Below are positions 20,305 to 29,210 of a stretch of 64,000 nucleotides of DNA, piece by piece. Source of the DNA: Blastomonas sp. CACIA14H2 (lineage in GTDB: Bacteria; Pseudomonadota; Alphaproteobacteria; Sphingomonadales; Sphingomonadaceae); the NCBI GenBank assembly GCA_000503195.1, contig AYSC01000001.1, forward strand, positions 186,001 to 250,000, read 5' to 3'. Each line of letters starts with the position of its first letter. Position 1 is the first letter of the stretch. The position numbers were made by a program, and so were the translations under genes. The notes under the pieces are model-generated. The model saw only the letters and a list, made by a program, of their open reading frames with translations. It searched no databases and had not been told where the DNA came from.

Positions 20305-21078
20305 ATGTCTGCGGTCTATCAATTATCATCCTGTATCGAATGGCAGTTTGCCGAGGTCGGCGAACTCGACGCACGCTTGCGCGCGGCGAAGGCGGCGGGC
20401 TTCGAGCTCGCCGAATTCCATCTCTGGCGCGACAAGCCGATCGATTCGCTCGCCGATGCGCTCACCGAAACGGGCATGCGGCTGACCAGCCTGTGCGTCG
20501 ATCCGCGCCGTTCGATCGTCGATCCGGCGGAACGCGAGGCGATGCTCGCGGCAGTCGGCGACACGATCGCCGCCACCAGGGTTCTGGGCGCGCCCGACCT
20601 CATCATTGCCTCGGGCTTTCGCGTCGAGGGGCTGAGCGAGGAAGAGCATTTCGCCAATGCCGTTGCGACGCTGCGCGCGGCCGCCGATCTGGCCGAGGCG
20701 GCGGGCGTGACGCTGCTGCTCGAACCTCTGAACACCAGGCTGTTCGCGACCATGTACCTCGTCAGCACCAGGCTCGGGCTCGATCTGGTTGAGGCGGTAG
20801 GCAGCCCCAATCTTCGCCTGCTCTACGATGTCTGGCACAGCGCGGTGATGGGCGAGGACATGGCTGAGGTGTTGGCGGGGCGCATCCATCTGGTCGCGCA
20901 TGTCCAGGTTGCCGACATGCCTGACCGCAACGAGCCCGGAACCGGCGATCTTGACTGGGCGCAGGTGACCAAGACGCTGCGCGCGCTCGGCTATGCGGGC
21001 GCGATCGGCCTCGAATATTTCCCGACGCTGCCGATGGACGAGTCTCTCGCGCTGTCGCAGCGCATGCTCGCCGACTGA
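20305..21078 (+). CDS. Sugar phosphate isomerase/epimerase family (Hyi-like)
   Basis: A 257-residue AP-endonuclease-2/xylose-isomerase-like TIM barrel (PF01261 type), in length and pattern closest to hydroxypyruvate isomerase-like proteins. Presumed metal ligands are seen at Glu in LLLEPLNTRL, Asp in LLYDVWHSA, His in AHVQVAD and Glu in IGLEYFPT. It is first of three consecutive genes of the same superfamily. Its preceding GGGGAGGG and the long upstream region suggest that the trio's promoter is here. Substrates are likely small keto-sugars, but this is inference. Confidence 0.85.
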   Translation: MSAVYQLSSCIEWQFAEVGELDARLRAAKAAGFELAEFHLWRDKPIDSLADALTETGMRLTSLCVDPRRSIVDPAEREAMLAAVGDTIAATRVLGAPDLIIASGFRVEGLSEEEHFANAVATLRAAADLAEAAGVTLLLEPLNTRLFATMYLVSTRLGLDLVEAVGSPNLRLLYDVWHSAVMGEDMAEVLAGRIHLVAHVQVADMPDRNEPGTGDLDWAQVTKTLRALGYAGAIGLEYFPTLPMDESLALSQRMLAD

Positions 21079-21139
21079 AGGGCACCGCCGCCATCTTCCC
21101 GCCGTCACCGACGGCCCATCCAGACACACGGACTGTGCA

Positions 21140-22096
21140 ATGAACACCGATCGATTTGCCATCAGCCTCGACCTGATCAACCGCCACTACCAGGAACCGA
21201 ACCGCAACCGGTTCGAGAGCAAGTATTTCTGGGAAGAGCTCTACCCGCTGATCCGCGCGAGCGGCTTCCGCTCGATCGAGATCCCCTATGAGCCGGTCTG
21301 GCAGTTCGGCGGGCGCAGCGGCGTTCCGATGAACCGCTATTGCATCAACACCAAATATGCCTCCGCCGCCGGCTATCGTGCGGCGCTGGCCGAGCGCGGC
21401 ATCGAGCAGGTCACAGGCGTGACCTTCGACCCCAACCTGTTCATGCGCAACGAGAGTCTCGACTTCTTCTTCGGCGCTGGCGGCCATTTTGCGGGCGAGG
21501 CGCTCGCGCACGCTGCGGATCTCGGTGCCGACTATTTCGCGATCAGCCCGTCGCCCTATTACGGGCGCGCCGCGCATTATCATCCCGATCTGGAGGACAA
21601 GCGCGAGAGCTTCACCCAGCGCATGACCGATCTGCTGGCGGGGCTCGCGGAGAAGGCGGTGGCGGCGGGCGTCGTGCTGGTGCTGCGCAACGAATACTGG
21701 AGCCTGTATCGCGGCGAGGCCATCCTCCCGCTGCTCGAAGCGCTGCCCGACAGCGTCAGGCTCGATGTGGACACGGCCAGCCTGACGATCGCCGGAATCG
21801 ATCCTGCGGCCTTTATCGAGGCGCATCAGCACCGGATCGGCGTCGTCCATCTGACCGATACCGCATTTGTCGATACGCACGAAACCTGGAAAACCGCCAA
21901 TCCCGAATTCCCCGAGCACCGCGCCACGCAGGTGTTTCGCGATCCGGGCACGGGTTCGGTCGATCTGGCCGGGATCGTCTCGCTGCTCGATCGGCTCGGC
22001 TATCAGGGACCGATCGTGATGAGCGCCCGGCAGACGCGCGATCCCTTCCGCGCGCTGCTGCGCACCCGCGCGCTTCTCGACCAACTGCCCCATTGA
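21140..22096 (+). CDS. Sugar phosphate isomerase/epimerase family, divergent
   Basis: A 318-residue TIM barrel of the same superfamily as its neighbours. It retains Glu in VLRNEYWSLY, Asp in VRLDVDTAS and His in VVHLTDTAF. The last strand reads PIVMSARQTRD, where the terminal metal-binding Glu would be expected, so one ligand seems lost or moved. The ATG at 21140 is chosen because the protein then starts at a family-like TDRFAISLDLI; the open frame upstream lies in the preceding gene. It is 61 nt after the first and 20 nt before the third gene of the trio, presumably one operon. Confidence 0.82.
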   Translation: MNTDRFAISLDLINRHYQEPNRNRFESKYFWEELYPLIRASGFRSIEIPYEPVWQFGGRSGVPMNRYCINTKYASAAGYRAALAERGIEQVTGVTFDPNLFMRNESLDFFFGAGGHFAGEALAHAADLGADYFAISPSPYYGRAAHYHPDLEDKRESFTQRMTDLLAGLAEKAVAAGVVLVLRNEYWSLYRGEAILPLLEALPDSVRLDVDTASLTIAGIDPAAFIEAHQHRIGVVHLTDTAFVDTHETWKTANPEFPEHRATQVFRDPGTGSVDLAGIVSLLDRLGYQGPIVMSARQTRDPFRALLRTRALLDQLPH

Positions 22097-22116
22097 TCCG
22101 GACGGAGCCTTCCGAC

Positions 22117-23040
22117 ATGCCCAACATTCGCTACGCCAACATGTGTCACTGGAAGTCGATCCCCTATCGGCGGATCGAGAATTTCCGGGAATTCTATTAC
22201 GAGGACAAAACCAACACCGCCTATTATTCGGATTGGGACACGATCCTGAAATACCAGGCCGCGCTCGGGTTTGACGGAATCGAGATCGCGCCCTGGGATC
22301 TCGCCGACATCCTGCCGCTGTTTGGATCGCCCGAGAATTTCACCGCCTTTGCCAAGGACCGCGGCGTGAGCGTGATCGGCATGTTCCACGGTGCGCACGC
22401 CTCACACGATTCGGGGCATTTCGACGAGGCGGTCCGCGCGGGCCGCGAGGCGGTCGATACCATCGTGCGTTTCGGCGGCAGCTACATGAACACCTGCCCG
22501 ACGCAGAACCATTACGGCTGCGGGCCGCTGAGCCGCGAAGAGGTGCAGCAATGTGCCAAGGTGATGAACGAGATCGGTCGCTATGCCACCGACCACGGGG
22601 TGAAGATCGGCCTGCACAACGAATTCTTCTGCGCCATCAACCTGCCCAACCATCGCGAGCTGATCGAGTCCACCGACCCGAAGCTGGTGCATTATTGCAT
22701 CGACACCGCGCAGATCTCGATCATGGGCGAGGATCTGCTGACCTTCTACCGCGACTATCACGACCGTATCAGCACCTTCCACCTCAAGGACACCGCTTCG
22801 GCCAAGCAGCCCGATTCCGTCCGCTATGCGCAGGATCCCGAGATCACCGACGACGGCACGCGCTGGTTCTGGGAGCCCGGCATGGGCGAGCTCGACCTCA
22901 AGGGGCTGTACCGGCTGCTCAAGGAACACGAGTTCAAGGGCTGGATGTCGATCGAATATGATGGGTCGCCGGACCTGCTCGCCTCGATGGCGCTCACGCG
23001 CTACTATCTCGATACCGAGCTGCGGCCCATCTACGATTGA
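22117..23040 (+). CDS. Sugar phosphate isomerase/epimerase family protein
   Basis: A 307-residue TIM barrel. Presumed metal ligands are Glu in IGLHNEFFCAI, Asp in HYCIDTAQIS, His in TFHLKDTAS and Glu in SIEYDGSPD. An aromatic-rich N-terminus (YANMCHWKSIPYRRIENFRE) sets it apart from the other two. The ATG at 22117 has CGGAGCC upstream. It is the last gene of the trio. Together the three may isomerise or eliminate on 3-keto- or inosose-type sugars; there is no adjacent dehydrogenase of the GFO/IDH type to confirm this. Confidence 0.87.
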   Translation: MPNIRYANMCHWKSIPYRRIENFREFYYEDKTNTAYYSDWDTILKYQAALGFDGIEIAPWDLADILPLFGSPENFTAFAKDRGVSVIGMFHGAHASHDSGHFDEAVRAGREAVDTIVRFGGSYMNTCPTQNHYGCGPLSREEVQQCAKVMNEIGRYATDHGVKIGLHNEFFCAINLPNHRELIESTDPKLVHYCIDTAQISIMGEDLLTFYRDYHDRISTFHLKDTASAKQPDSVRYAQDPEITDDGTRWFWEPGMGELDLKGLYRLLKEHEFKGWMSIEYDGSPDLLASMALTRYYLDTELRPIYD

Positions 23041-23093
23041 TCGCCGGGCAGCCGGCCCGGGCCCTGCCGAGCGGATGGAGCGGCCGCGCGGGG

Positions 23094-24035
23094 TCAGCCT
23101 GTCCGGGCAGACCGGCGCAGGGCCTGGGGCGGCTGGCCATATTGCCGCAGGAATGCCTCGCGCATCCGCCGCAGGTCGACAAAGCCGCTTTCCCGCGCGA
23201 TCCGGTCCATCGGATGGCGCGTGTCCTCGATCATCAGCCGGGCCGCCTCGAGCCGTATCTGCTCGATCGCCTTGGCGGGGGTCTGACCGGTTTCGGCGCG
23301 AAAGGCACGAGAAAACTGCCTGGGCGACAGCGCCGCGACCGAGGCCAGCTCTTCCACCGTGAGCGGGTTGGCCAAATGCGATCTGGCGAAGATCAGCGCC
23401 TTCTGGATGCGGTCGCTGCTTGGAGAGAGGTCCAGCAACTCCGAATGCTGCGATTGCCCGCCCGCGCGGCGATGGTGCATGACCAGGCGGCGGGCCACCG
23501 CGCTCGCGATATCGCGCCCCAGGTCCTTCTCGACCAGCGCGACCGCCAGGTCGAGCCCGGCCGTCAGTCCGGCAGAGGTCCAGACTGGCCCCTCGTTGAT
23601 GAAGATGCGGTCATCCTCCACTCGCACCCTGGGGAATGTGTCGCGCATCTGCCGCGCATAGGACCAGTGCGTTGTCGCGCGCCGTCCATCGAGCAGGCCC
23701 ATCTGGCCCAGCAGAAACGCGCCGGTGCACAGCCCCGCCACCCGCCGCGACTGGCGCGCCATCGCGCGGAGCCGCTCGAGCGTCGGTTCGTCCTGCCAGG
23801 GTGGCGGCGCCAGGCCCGCGAGCAGCATTAGGGTGTCGACCGCTGCGACGTCGGCGAGCGGCAGCGTCGGGACTGCAAAGCCGCTGGACGAGGCGACCGC
23901 GCCGCCCTCGACCGAGGCGATCGAGAGCGTGTAGAATGGCTCGCCTGTAACCGCATTGGCCAGTTCGAACGCCGCCTGCACGCCCAGGGCGAGAAACTGG
24001 AAGCCCGGGGTCAGAACCATGCAGACATGCGGCAT
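23094..24035 (-). CDS. GlxA-family transcriptional regulator (DJ-1/PfpI + AraC)
   Basis: A 313-residue regulator. Residues 1 to about 175 form a DJ-1/PfpI amidotransferase-like domain (VCMVLTPGFQFLALG; VAGLCTGAFLLGQMGLLDGR with the nucleophile-elbow Cys; TSAGLTAGLDLAVALVE). Residues about 215-310 are an AraC double helix-turn-helix (NPLTVEELASVAALSPRQFSRAFRAETGQTP is split over two helices). It is divergent from an SDR gene with a 130-bp gap holding a tandem ATACGT repeat. It probably activates the SDR pair and perhaps the TIM-barrel trio with which it converges. Confidence 0.92.
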   Translation of the reverse strand: MPHVCMVLTPGFQFLALGVQAAFELANAVTGEPFYTLSIASVEGGAVASSSGFAVPTLPLADVAAVDTLMLLAGLAPPPWQDEPTLERLRAMARQSRRVAGLCTGAFLLGQMGLLDGRRATTHWSYARQMRDTFPRVRVEDDRIFINEGPVWTSAGLTAGLDLAVALVEKDLGRDIASAVARRLVMHHRRAGGQSQHSELLDLSPSSDRIQKALIFARSHLANPLTVEELASVAALSPRQFSRAFRAETGQTPAKAIEQIRLEAARLMIEDTRHPMDRIARESGFVDLRRMREAFLRQYGQPPQALRRSARTG

Positions 24036-24062
24036 CCTGTGCTCCTCAGCGCGATGTCTTCA

Positions 24063-24079
24063 ATACGTAGTTTATACGT
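24063..24079. promoter_or_regulatory. Tandem ATACGT repeat, candidate GlxA/AraC site
   Basis: ATACGT at 24063-24068 and again at 24074-24079, spaced exactly 11 bp (one helical turn), lie in the gap between the divergent regulator (ATG 24035) and SDR gene (ATG 24166). AraC-type regulators commonly bind direct repeats on one face of the helix, so this is a plausible operator. Confidence 0.4.
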
Positions 24080-24165
24080 CATATCAGACATGGGGCCGAT
24101 CGTCCATATTGTCCGTGTCGAGAGCGAAGGCGCTCTCATCCGACCCATAGACAAGGACCAAAGCC

Positions 24166-24960
24166 ATGACTTCCAAGGGAACTGCTCTCATCACCGGCGC
24201 CTCTACCGGCATCGGCGCCATCTATGCCGACCGTCTGGCGCGCCGCGGCTATGACCTTATCCTGGTGGCACGCAACCGTGACAAGCTCCAGTCGCTGGCG
24301 GCACGCATTGCCGATCAGACCGGCCGCTCGGTCGAGGCGCTCGCCGCCGATCTGGGCAATGCCGCCGACCTGGCCCGGGTAGAAGCGGTGCTGCGCGAAG
24401 ACGCCAGTATAACGATGCTGGTCAACAATGCCGGGATCGGCACGCACAGCACGCTGCTCGAGAGCGATGTTGACCGGATGGAGGCGATGATCCAGCTCAA
24501 TGTCACCGCGCTGATGCGGCTGACCTATGCCGCCGTTCCCGGCCTTGTGGCGCGCGGCGGTGGAACGGTGATCAACATCGCCTCGATCGTGGCGGTCGCC
24601 CCCGAACTGCTCAACGGTGTCTATGGCGGCACCAAGGCGTTCGTCCAGGCCTTCACCACCTCGCTGAACCATGAGCTCGCCGACAAGGGCATTCGTGCCC
24701 AGGCGGTGCTGCCCGGAGCGACCCGCACCGACTTCTGGGCCCTGGGCGGCCTGCCGGTCGAGAACCTGCCGAGCGAGATCGTGATGCCGGCCGACGAGAT
24801 GGTCGATGCCGCGCTGGCCGGTCTGGATCAGGGTGAAACCAGCACCATCCCGGCGCTGCGCGATGTCGATCTGTGGAACGCCTATGAGGCCGCACGCCTG
24901 GCGCTCGGCCCGCAGCTGTCCGCGACGCATGCCGCACCCCGCTTCGCAGCGGGTGTCTGA
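24166..24960 (+). CDS. SDR family oxidoreductase
   Basis: A 264-residue short-chain dehydrogenase with cofactor motif ITGASTGIGAIYADRLA, NNAGIG, catalytic Ser in INIASIVAV and YGGTKAFVQAFTTSL (YxxxK). The pattern with PGATRTDFW is typical of the DltE-like group that reduces or oxidises acyl or aromatic alcohols. AAGGA precedes the ATG. It is 38 nt upstream of another SDR and is probably under the divergent GlxA-type regulator. Confidence 0.9.
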   Translation: MTSKGTALITGASTGIGAIYADRLARRGYDLILVARNRDKLQSLAARIADQTGRSVEALAADLGNAADLARVEAVLREDASITMLVNNAGIGTHSTLLESDVDRMEAMIQLNVTALMRLTYAAVPGLVARGGGTVINIASIVAVAPELLNGVYGGTKAFVQAFTTSLNHELADKGIRAQAVLPGATRTDFWALGGLPVENLPSEIVMPADEMVDAALAGLDQGETSTIPALRDVDLWNAYEAARLALGPQLSATHAAPRFAAGV

Positions 24961-24998
24961 CTGGCCTGCCAGCGCATCACGAACCAGGGACGATTCCC

Positions 24999-25763
24999 AT
25001 GGAACTCACCGGCAACACCATCTTCATCACCGGCGGAACCAGCGGCATCGGCCGCGGTATCGCCGAGGCCTTGCACCGGCTGGGCAATCAGGTCATCATC
25101 TCGGGCAGGCGCGCCGCGTTGCTCGAGGAGGTGACCGCGGCCCATCCCGGAATGGCCTCGATCACGCTCGACGTCACCAGCCTGGACAGCATTCGGGCCG
25201 CCGCCGCCGAGCTGATCGAACGCTATCCCGACCTCAATGTCGTGTTCAACAATGCGGGCTTCATGCCGTTCGACGATGTGTCAGGACCCGTCGATGACGA
25301 GGTCGCGCAGCTGCTGATCACCACCAATCTGCTCGGCCCGATCCGCGTGACATCGGCGCTGATCGAGCATCTCAAGACGCGTCCGGAGGCGACCGTGCTC
25401 TATACGAGCAGCGTCCTCGCCTTCGTGCCGATCGCCAGCAACGCGATCTATTCGGCGACAAAGGCCGCGCTGCACGCCTATGCGCTGTCGCAGCGCTTCC
25501 AGCTGCGCAACACCAATGTGCGGGTGCAGGAAATCGCGCCGCCCTGGGTCGATACCGACCTGATCTACAAGAGCGGCGACCCGCGTGCGATGCCGTTGCC
25601 CGAGTTTGTCGAGCAGACACTCGCCGCACTGGCCACCGATGCGCCCGAGGTCTTTGTCGAGGCGATCCGCCCGATGCGCGACAATCCCGGTGCAGGCGAA
25701 CACGCGCTGTTCGAGGCTTTCAACCAGAGCCTTGTCGAAAACCCCATCCCGACCGGCGTCTGA
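24999..25763 (+). CDS. SDR family oxidoreductase, DltE-like
   Basis: A 254-residue short-chain dehydrogenase with ITGGTSGIGRGIAEALH, FNNAGF, YTSSVLAF, YSATKAALHAYALSQR (YxxxK) and the DltE-like EIAPPWVDTDL. It follows the previous SDR closely and ends at a strong hairpin, so the pair forms a short operon. The substrate is unknown. Confidence 0.9.
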   Translation: MELTGNTIFITGGTSGIGRGIAEALHRLGNQVIISGRRAALLEEVTAAHPGMASITLDVTSLDSIRAAAAELIERYPDLNVVFNNAGFMPFDDVSGPVDDEVAQLLITTNLLGPIRVTSALIEHLKTRPEATVLYTSSVLAFVPIASNAIYSATKAALHAYALSQRFQLRNTNVRVQEIAPPWVDTDLIYKSGDPRAMPLPEFVEQTLAALATDAPEVFVEAIRPMRDNPGAGEHALFEAFNQSLVENPIPTGV

Positions 25764-25772
25764 CGCGCGCGC

Positions 25773-25809
25773 GGCGGCCTTGCCATCGCCAGGGACTGGC
25801 AAGGCCGCC
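25773..25809 (+). terminator. Strong hairpin terminator after SDR pair
   Basis: GGCGGCCTTGCCA (25773-25785) and its exact complement TGGCAAGGCCGCC (25797-25809) form a 13-bp stem with an 11-nt loop, 10 nt after the SDR stop. It lies between convergent genes and may work in both directions. Confidence 0.7.
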
Positions 25810-25823
25810 CGTGCACCGTCGCG

Positions 25824-25854
25824 GCCCCGGCCCGGCTCGATGCGAGGCCGGGGC
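25824..25854 (-). terminator. Hairpin downstream of autotransporter
   Basis: GCCCCGGCC (25824-25832) pairs with GGCCGGGGC (25846-25854), a 9-bp GC stem starting 17 nt past the minus-strand autotransporter stop. It is the counterpart of the terminator serving the opposite strand. Confidence 0.55.
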
Positions 25855-25870
25855 GGGGCGGAAGCGGGCG

Positions 25871-28800
25871 TCAGAAGCCGATCCGCAGCGACACGCGGGC
25901 GTTGAGCGCGAGATTGCCGTACTGTTCTTCCGCACCGACTTCGCCGGCGAGCGCAAAGCCCTGTTGCCCGCCGACCAGCCGCAGCCAGCCGATCCAGCCA
26001 TCGCTGCGCGCGTCGGGCAACAGCGTGAAGGCCGCACCGTCCTTGAAGCGGGCGGTGGTCTCGCCGAGCGAGCCGCCGATGATCTGGCGGCGACCGCCCT
26101 CGATCTCGCCGCGGATCCAGACATCGTCAGCGCGCAGGCTGCCGAACTCGTATCCCGCCACCAGCGTGCCGTTGACCGCCAGTTCGTCGCTGCTGCGCTT
26201 GTCCACGATCAGGTTGAAGGCATTGCCGCCGCCGGTCTCGGCATAGCCATTCTCGTCCAGCTTGTAATAGTCGATCACCGCCGTCGGCCGCAGAATCAGG
26301 CGCTGGCCGATGCGCGCCTCATAGCCGAGCCCCGCCGAGGCGCTGTACAGATCCCCCGACCAGTCGGCTTCGGCGCTGCGTTCGACCAGCTTGCCGTTCA
26401 GCATCTGCGCGAAGCGGCGCGTCCCGCCGAAATCGATTCTGGCCGCCGAGCCGCGCACGAAAGCGCGCACCGGACCCCATTGCCCGCGCCAGTGCGCCGC
26501 GAGCTCATACTGGTCGGCGCGGATCTCGCCTCCGGTCTGCTTGTTGTCGTTGCGACCGTTGAGATACGCGATCGACAGGCCGATCGCGCCGAAATCGCCT
26601 GCCTTGAGCTCGGCCCCGCCGGTCGCACCCCAGCCTGAGGTGTCGAACGATGCGGTCTGGCCGCGGTCCTTGTCGCTGCCCCAAACGGTCTGCTGCAGCC
26701 AGAAGCCCCAATTGCCCTGGTCGCTATAGGCCGGCGCCGGATCGGTGAGGAAGCGTGCGGTGGCGCGCGAACCCTGGGTCACCGTGGCGAAGGTGCCGCC
26801 GGCATGATCGGGCAGCATCTGCTGCATCACCGCGCGGGCTTCGGCGGCGGTCGTGGTGGCCAGCAGGCTCGCGGCGACATCGGCATCGCTGTCGACCGCC
26901 TTGAACACCGCATCATAGGCGCGTGCCTGCGACCGCGTGAAGGCAAGCTCGCTCGCCGCCTTGGGCTTGATCGCGATGCTGACCACGCCCGCAGCATCGT
27001 TGCCGGTCACCGTCGAGCTGAACAGATAGGGCAGCACGACATCGGCGCTCGTCAGATTGGCGCTGCCGCTGAGCTGGCCTGCGGTGAGAATCTGGTAGGT
27101 GCCCGCCGACTTGCCGATGCTGGTGAGGTTGACCGCGAGCTTCGATCCCGCCGCGATGGTCGCGCTGCCCGCCACCGCGATGCGCGTTACGGTGCCGGTC
27201 TTGCCGTCAATGGTCACGCCGAGCGTGCCCTTGTCGGTCACCGACAGCGATGCGATCTGCACGGTGCCGGGCGCGGTCAGCTGCAGCGTGCCGCCTGCCA
27301 CGGACACTGCCGCCTGGCTGGCATTGGCCAGCGTCCCGCGAAACAGCGAGGTCCCGCCGAGCGAGAGCGTATCGGCTCCGCCGCCCAGATCGAGCGCGCC
27401 GACCAGGCTCGCCTTGCCTGAAAGCTGGACCGCGTCCGCGCCACTGCCGAATGTCGCATCGCCGGTCAGCGCGGCGTCGCCGCTCGCGACCAGCCGGTTG
27501 TTGCCGCCGCCGAAGCGCATCGCACCGGTGACGGAGCCTGCGGAAATATCGACCAGATCATTGCCCGCACCCAGCCGGATGTCACCGGCGATCGAAGGCT
27601 TGCTGCCCGCGCTTGCGGGGGTCTGGCGGAGGGTCGCGCCGGTCGCGTTGGCCGAAAGGTCGATCGCCACGGCCTTGCCGTCGCCGGGCTTGGCGGCGCT
27701 GGCGGAGATCGTGCCGCTGTTGTCGAGTGTCGCCAGCGTGCCCGACAGGTCGATGATCGCTGCTGCCGCGCCGTCGGTGGCGGCGGTGGCGGCGATGCGC
27801 CCGCTATTGGTCAGCCGCATCATCGATCCGCTGCTCTCGACCACGATCGCGCGCGCCTGCGTGGTCGCGGCAGAGCCGCCGCTCGCCTCGATCGTGCCGC
27901 TGTTCTGCAGCGCGGGAACGCTCGCCTGCGCACCGATATGCAGCGCGGTAGCATTGCCGCCATTCGATTTCGCCGCGATCGTGCCGTTGTTGAGAATCCC
28001 GCCCGCGATCGTGGTCTTCTGGCCCAATCCGCCGATCGCCATGGCGATCGCAGCGACGTCCTTGTAGACGCCATTGCCCTCGATCCGCCCGTTGTTGACG
28101 ATGCCATGGCCCGCTGCGGCAGTGCCCGCGACCGCGCCGATCGCGACCTCCTGCGTCGCCGATCCGATGCGGACGGCGGGCGCGGCGCCATAGGAGATCA
28201 CGCTCGCGGTGCCTTCCTTGGCGTCTTCCACGCCATCCTTGTCCTCGTCCTTGTCGTCGGGCTTGAGGTCCTTGGGCGGCGCATCGAACAGGATCCCGCC
28301 TGCGACCGAACCCGCGACGCGCAGCGCCGGGCCGCCCTGGAGCAGATCGTCGGCATCGAGCTTGCTGGTATCGGCAGGCGCCGTGGTGCTGCGATAGCCG
28401 GTCGCGGTCACCGCCCCCTGGATGGTCAGCGCGCCGCCGATCGGGCCGCCGAGATCGATCGCGACCGCATTGGCTCCCATGGCCGAAACGCTGCCGGTCA
28501 GCGCGACATTGCCGGTGACGGTTCCGGCGCGGATGCCTGCGCTGTTGTCGCCCAGCACCGTGATCGCCCCGCTGTGCGTCAGCGATCCGGTCAGCGGGCC
28601 TTCCAGCGCGATGCCTGCGCTGGCATTGCCGGCGACGGTGATGCTGCCGGTGTTGACCACCGATCCGGTGAGCGCGCCGAGCGTGCGGATGCCGAATCGG
28701 TTCTGACCCTGCGCCAGCGGCCCGTCGAGATCGCCGTCCTTATCGCTGTCGGTGGCCTTGTAGGTCTCGTCGAGCGTGATCGCCCCGCTGTTGGTGACAT

Positions 28801-29095
28801 TGGCGGTGACGCCTGCATTGGCGACGATCCCCGCCGCGTTGTTCGCGTCGGTAAGCTGGATGGTGCCCTCGTTGGTCACCGCATGGTTGGAATTGATCGT
28901 CACCGCGACGCCGGAGGTCGGCTTGATCGACCCTGCGGAGGTGATCTTGATGCTGTCGGCGCCGCCATTGTTGGCGCTGCCGGTGGCGATCGGGGTAGTA
29001 CGCGCGGTGGTGACAGTGGTTTCGGCGAGCGCGCCGTGCATGGGGAGGAGCAGGACAACGGGAGTCAAACAGGTACAGGCCAGCAAGAGGCGCAT
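25871..29095 (-). CDS. Autotransporter (type Va) with beta-roll passenger
   Basis: A 1074-residue exported protein. A Sec signal (MRLLLACTCLTPVVLLLPMH, cleavage near GALA) is followed by a passenger of about 750 residues rich in G, A, N, S and T repeats of the beta-helix type (NSGTI, NNGTI, NRGT-like turns). The last 280 or so residues form the autotransporter beta-barrel ending ALNARVSLRIGF, with the terminal aromatic needed for BAM recognition. Two Asp-rich inserts (near residues 113-123 and 273-290, DKDGDLDG and DKDEDKDGVEDA) look like calcium-binding thrombospondin-3-type loops. AAAGGA precedes the ATG. It follows the TonB receptor of the FecIR-like system by 115 nt, which suggests co-regulation. 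No protease triad was recognised, so it is probably adhesive or structural. Confidence 0.87.
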   Translation of the reverse strand: MRLLLACTCLTPVVLLLPMHGALAETTVTTARTTPIATGSANNGGADSIKITSAGSIKPTSGVAVTINSNHAVTNEGTIQLTDANNAAGIVANAGVTANVTNSGAITLDETYKATDSDKDGDLDGPLAQGQNRFGIRTLGALTGSVVNTGSITVAGNASAGIALEGPLTGSLTHSGAITVLGDNSAGIRAGTVTGNVALTGSVSAMGANAVAIDLGGPIGGALTIQGAVTATGYRSTTAPADTSKLDADDLLQGGPALRVAGSVAGGILFDAPPKDLKPDDKDEDKDGVEDAKEGTASVISYGAAPAVRIGSATQEVAIGAVAGTAAAGHGIVNNGRIEGNGVYKDVAAIAMAIGGLGQKTTIAGGILNNGTIAAKSNGGNATALHIGAQASVPALQNSGTIEASGGSAATTQARAIVVESSGSMMRLTNSGRIAATAATDGAAAAIIDLSGTLATLDNSGTISASAAKPGDGKAVAIDLSANATGATLRQTPASAGSKPSIAGDIRLGAGNDLVDISAGSVTGAMRFGGGNNRLVASGDAALTGDATFGSGADAVQLSGKASLVGALDLGGGADTLSLGGTSLFRGTLANASQAAVSVAGGTLQLTAPGTVQIASLSVTDKGTLGVTIDGKTGTVTRIAVAGSATIAAGSKLAVNLTSIGKSAGTYQILTAGQLSGSANLTSADVVLPYLFSSTVTGNDAAGVVSIAIKPKAASELAFTRSQARAYDAVFKAVDSDADVAASLLATTTAAEARAVMQQMLPDHAGGTFATVTQGSRATARFLTDPAPAYSDQGNWGFWLQQTVWGSDKDRGQTASFDTSGWGATGGAELKAGDFGAIGLSIAYLNGRNDNKQTGGEIRADQYELAAHWRGQWGPVRAFVRGSAARIDFGGTRRFAQMLNGKLVERSAEADWSGDLYSASAGLGYEARIGQRLILRPTAVIDYYKLDENGYAETGGGNAFNLIVDKRSSDELAVNGTLVAGYEFGSLRADDVWIRGEIEGGRRQIIGGSLGETTARFKDGAAFTLLPDARSDGWIGWLRLVGGQQGFALAGEVGAEEQYGNLALNARVSLRIGF

Positions 29096-29120
29096 GTTCG
29101 TCCTTTCGGCTTTTCGGGGA

Positions 29121-29140
29121 GGGGAGTGTGTTCACTCCCC
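29121..29140 (-). promoter_or_regulatory. 8-bp hairpin between receptor and autotransporter
   Basis: GGGGAGTG (29121-29128) and CACTCCCC (29133-29140) with a TGTT loop form a compact stem 26 nt upstream of the autotransporter ATG and 70 nt after the receptor stop. It may be a partial terminator or attenuator that reduces autotransporter expression relative to the receptor, or a stabilising mRNA end. Confidence 0.4.
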
Positions 29141-29210
29141 AGACGATGCCGCGAGACGAAACCCGCATTGCAAATGTCAGGCAGTAGCAATTATTGTTGG
29201 AACGCTTTGA

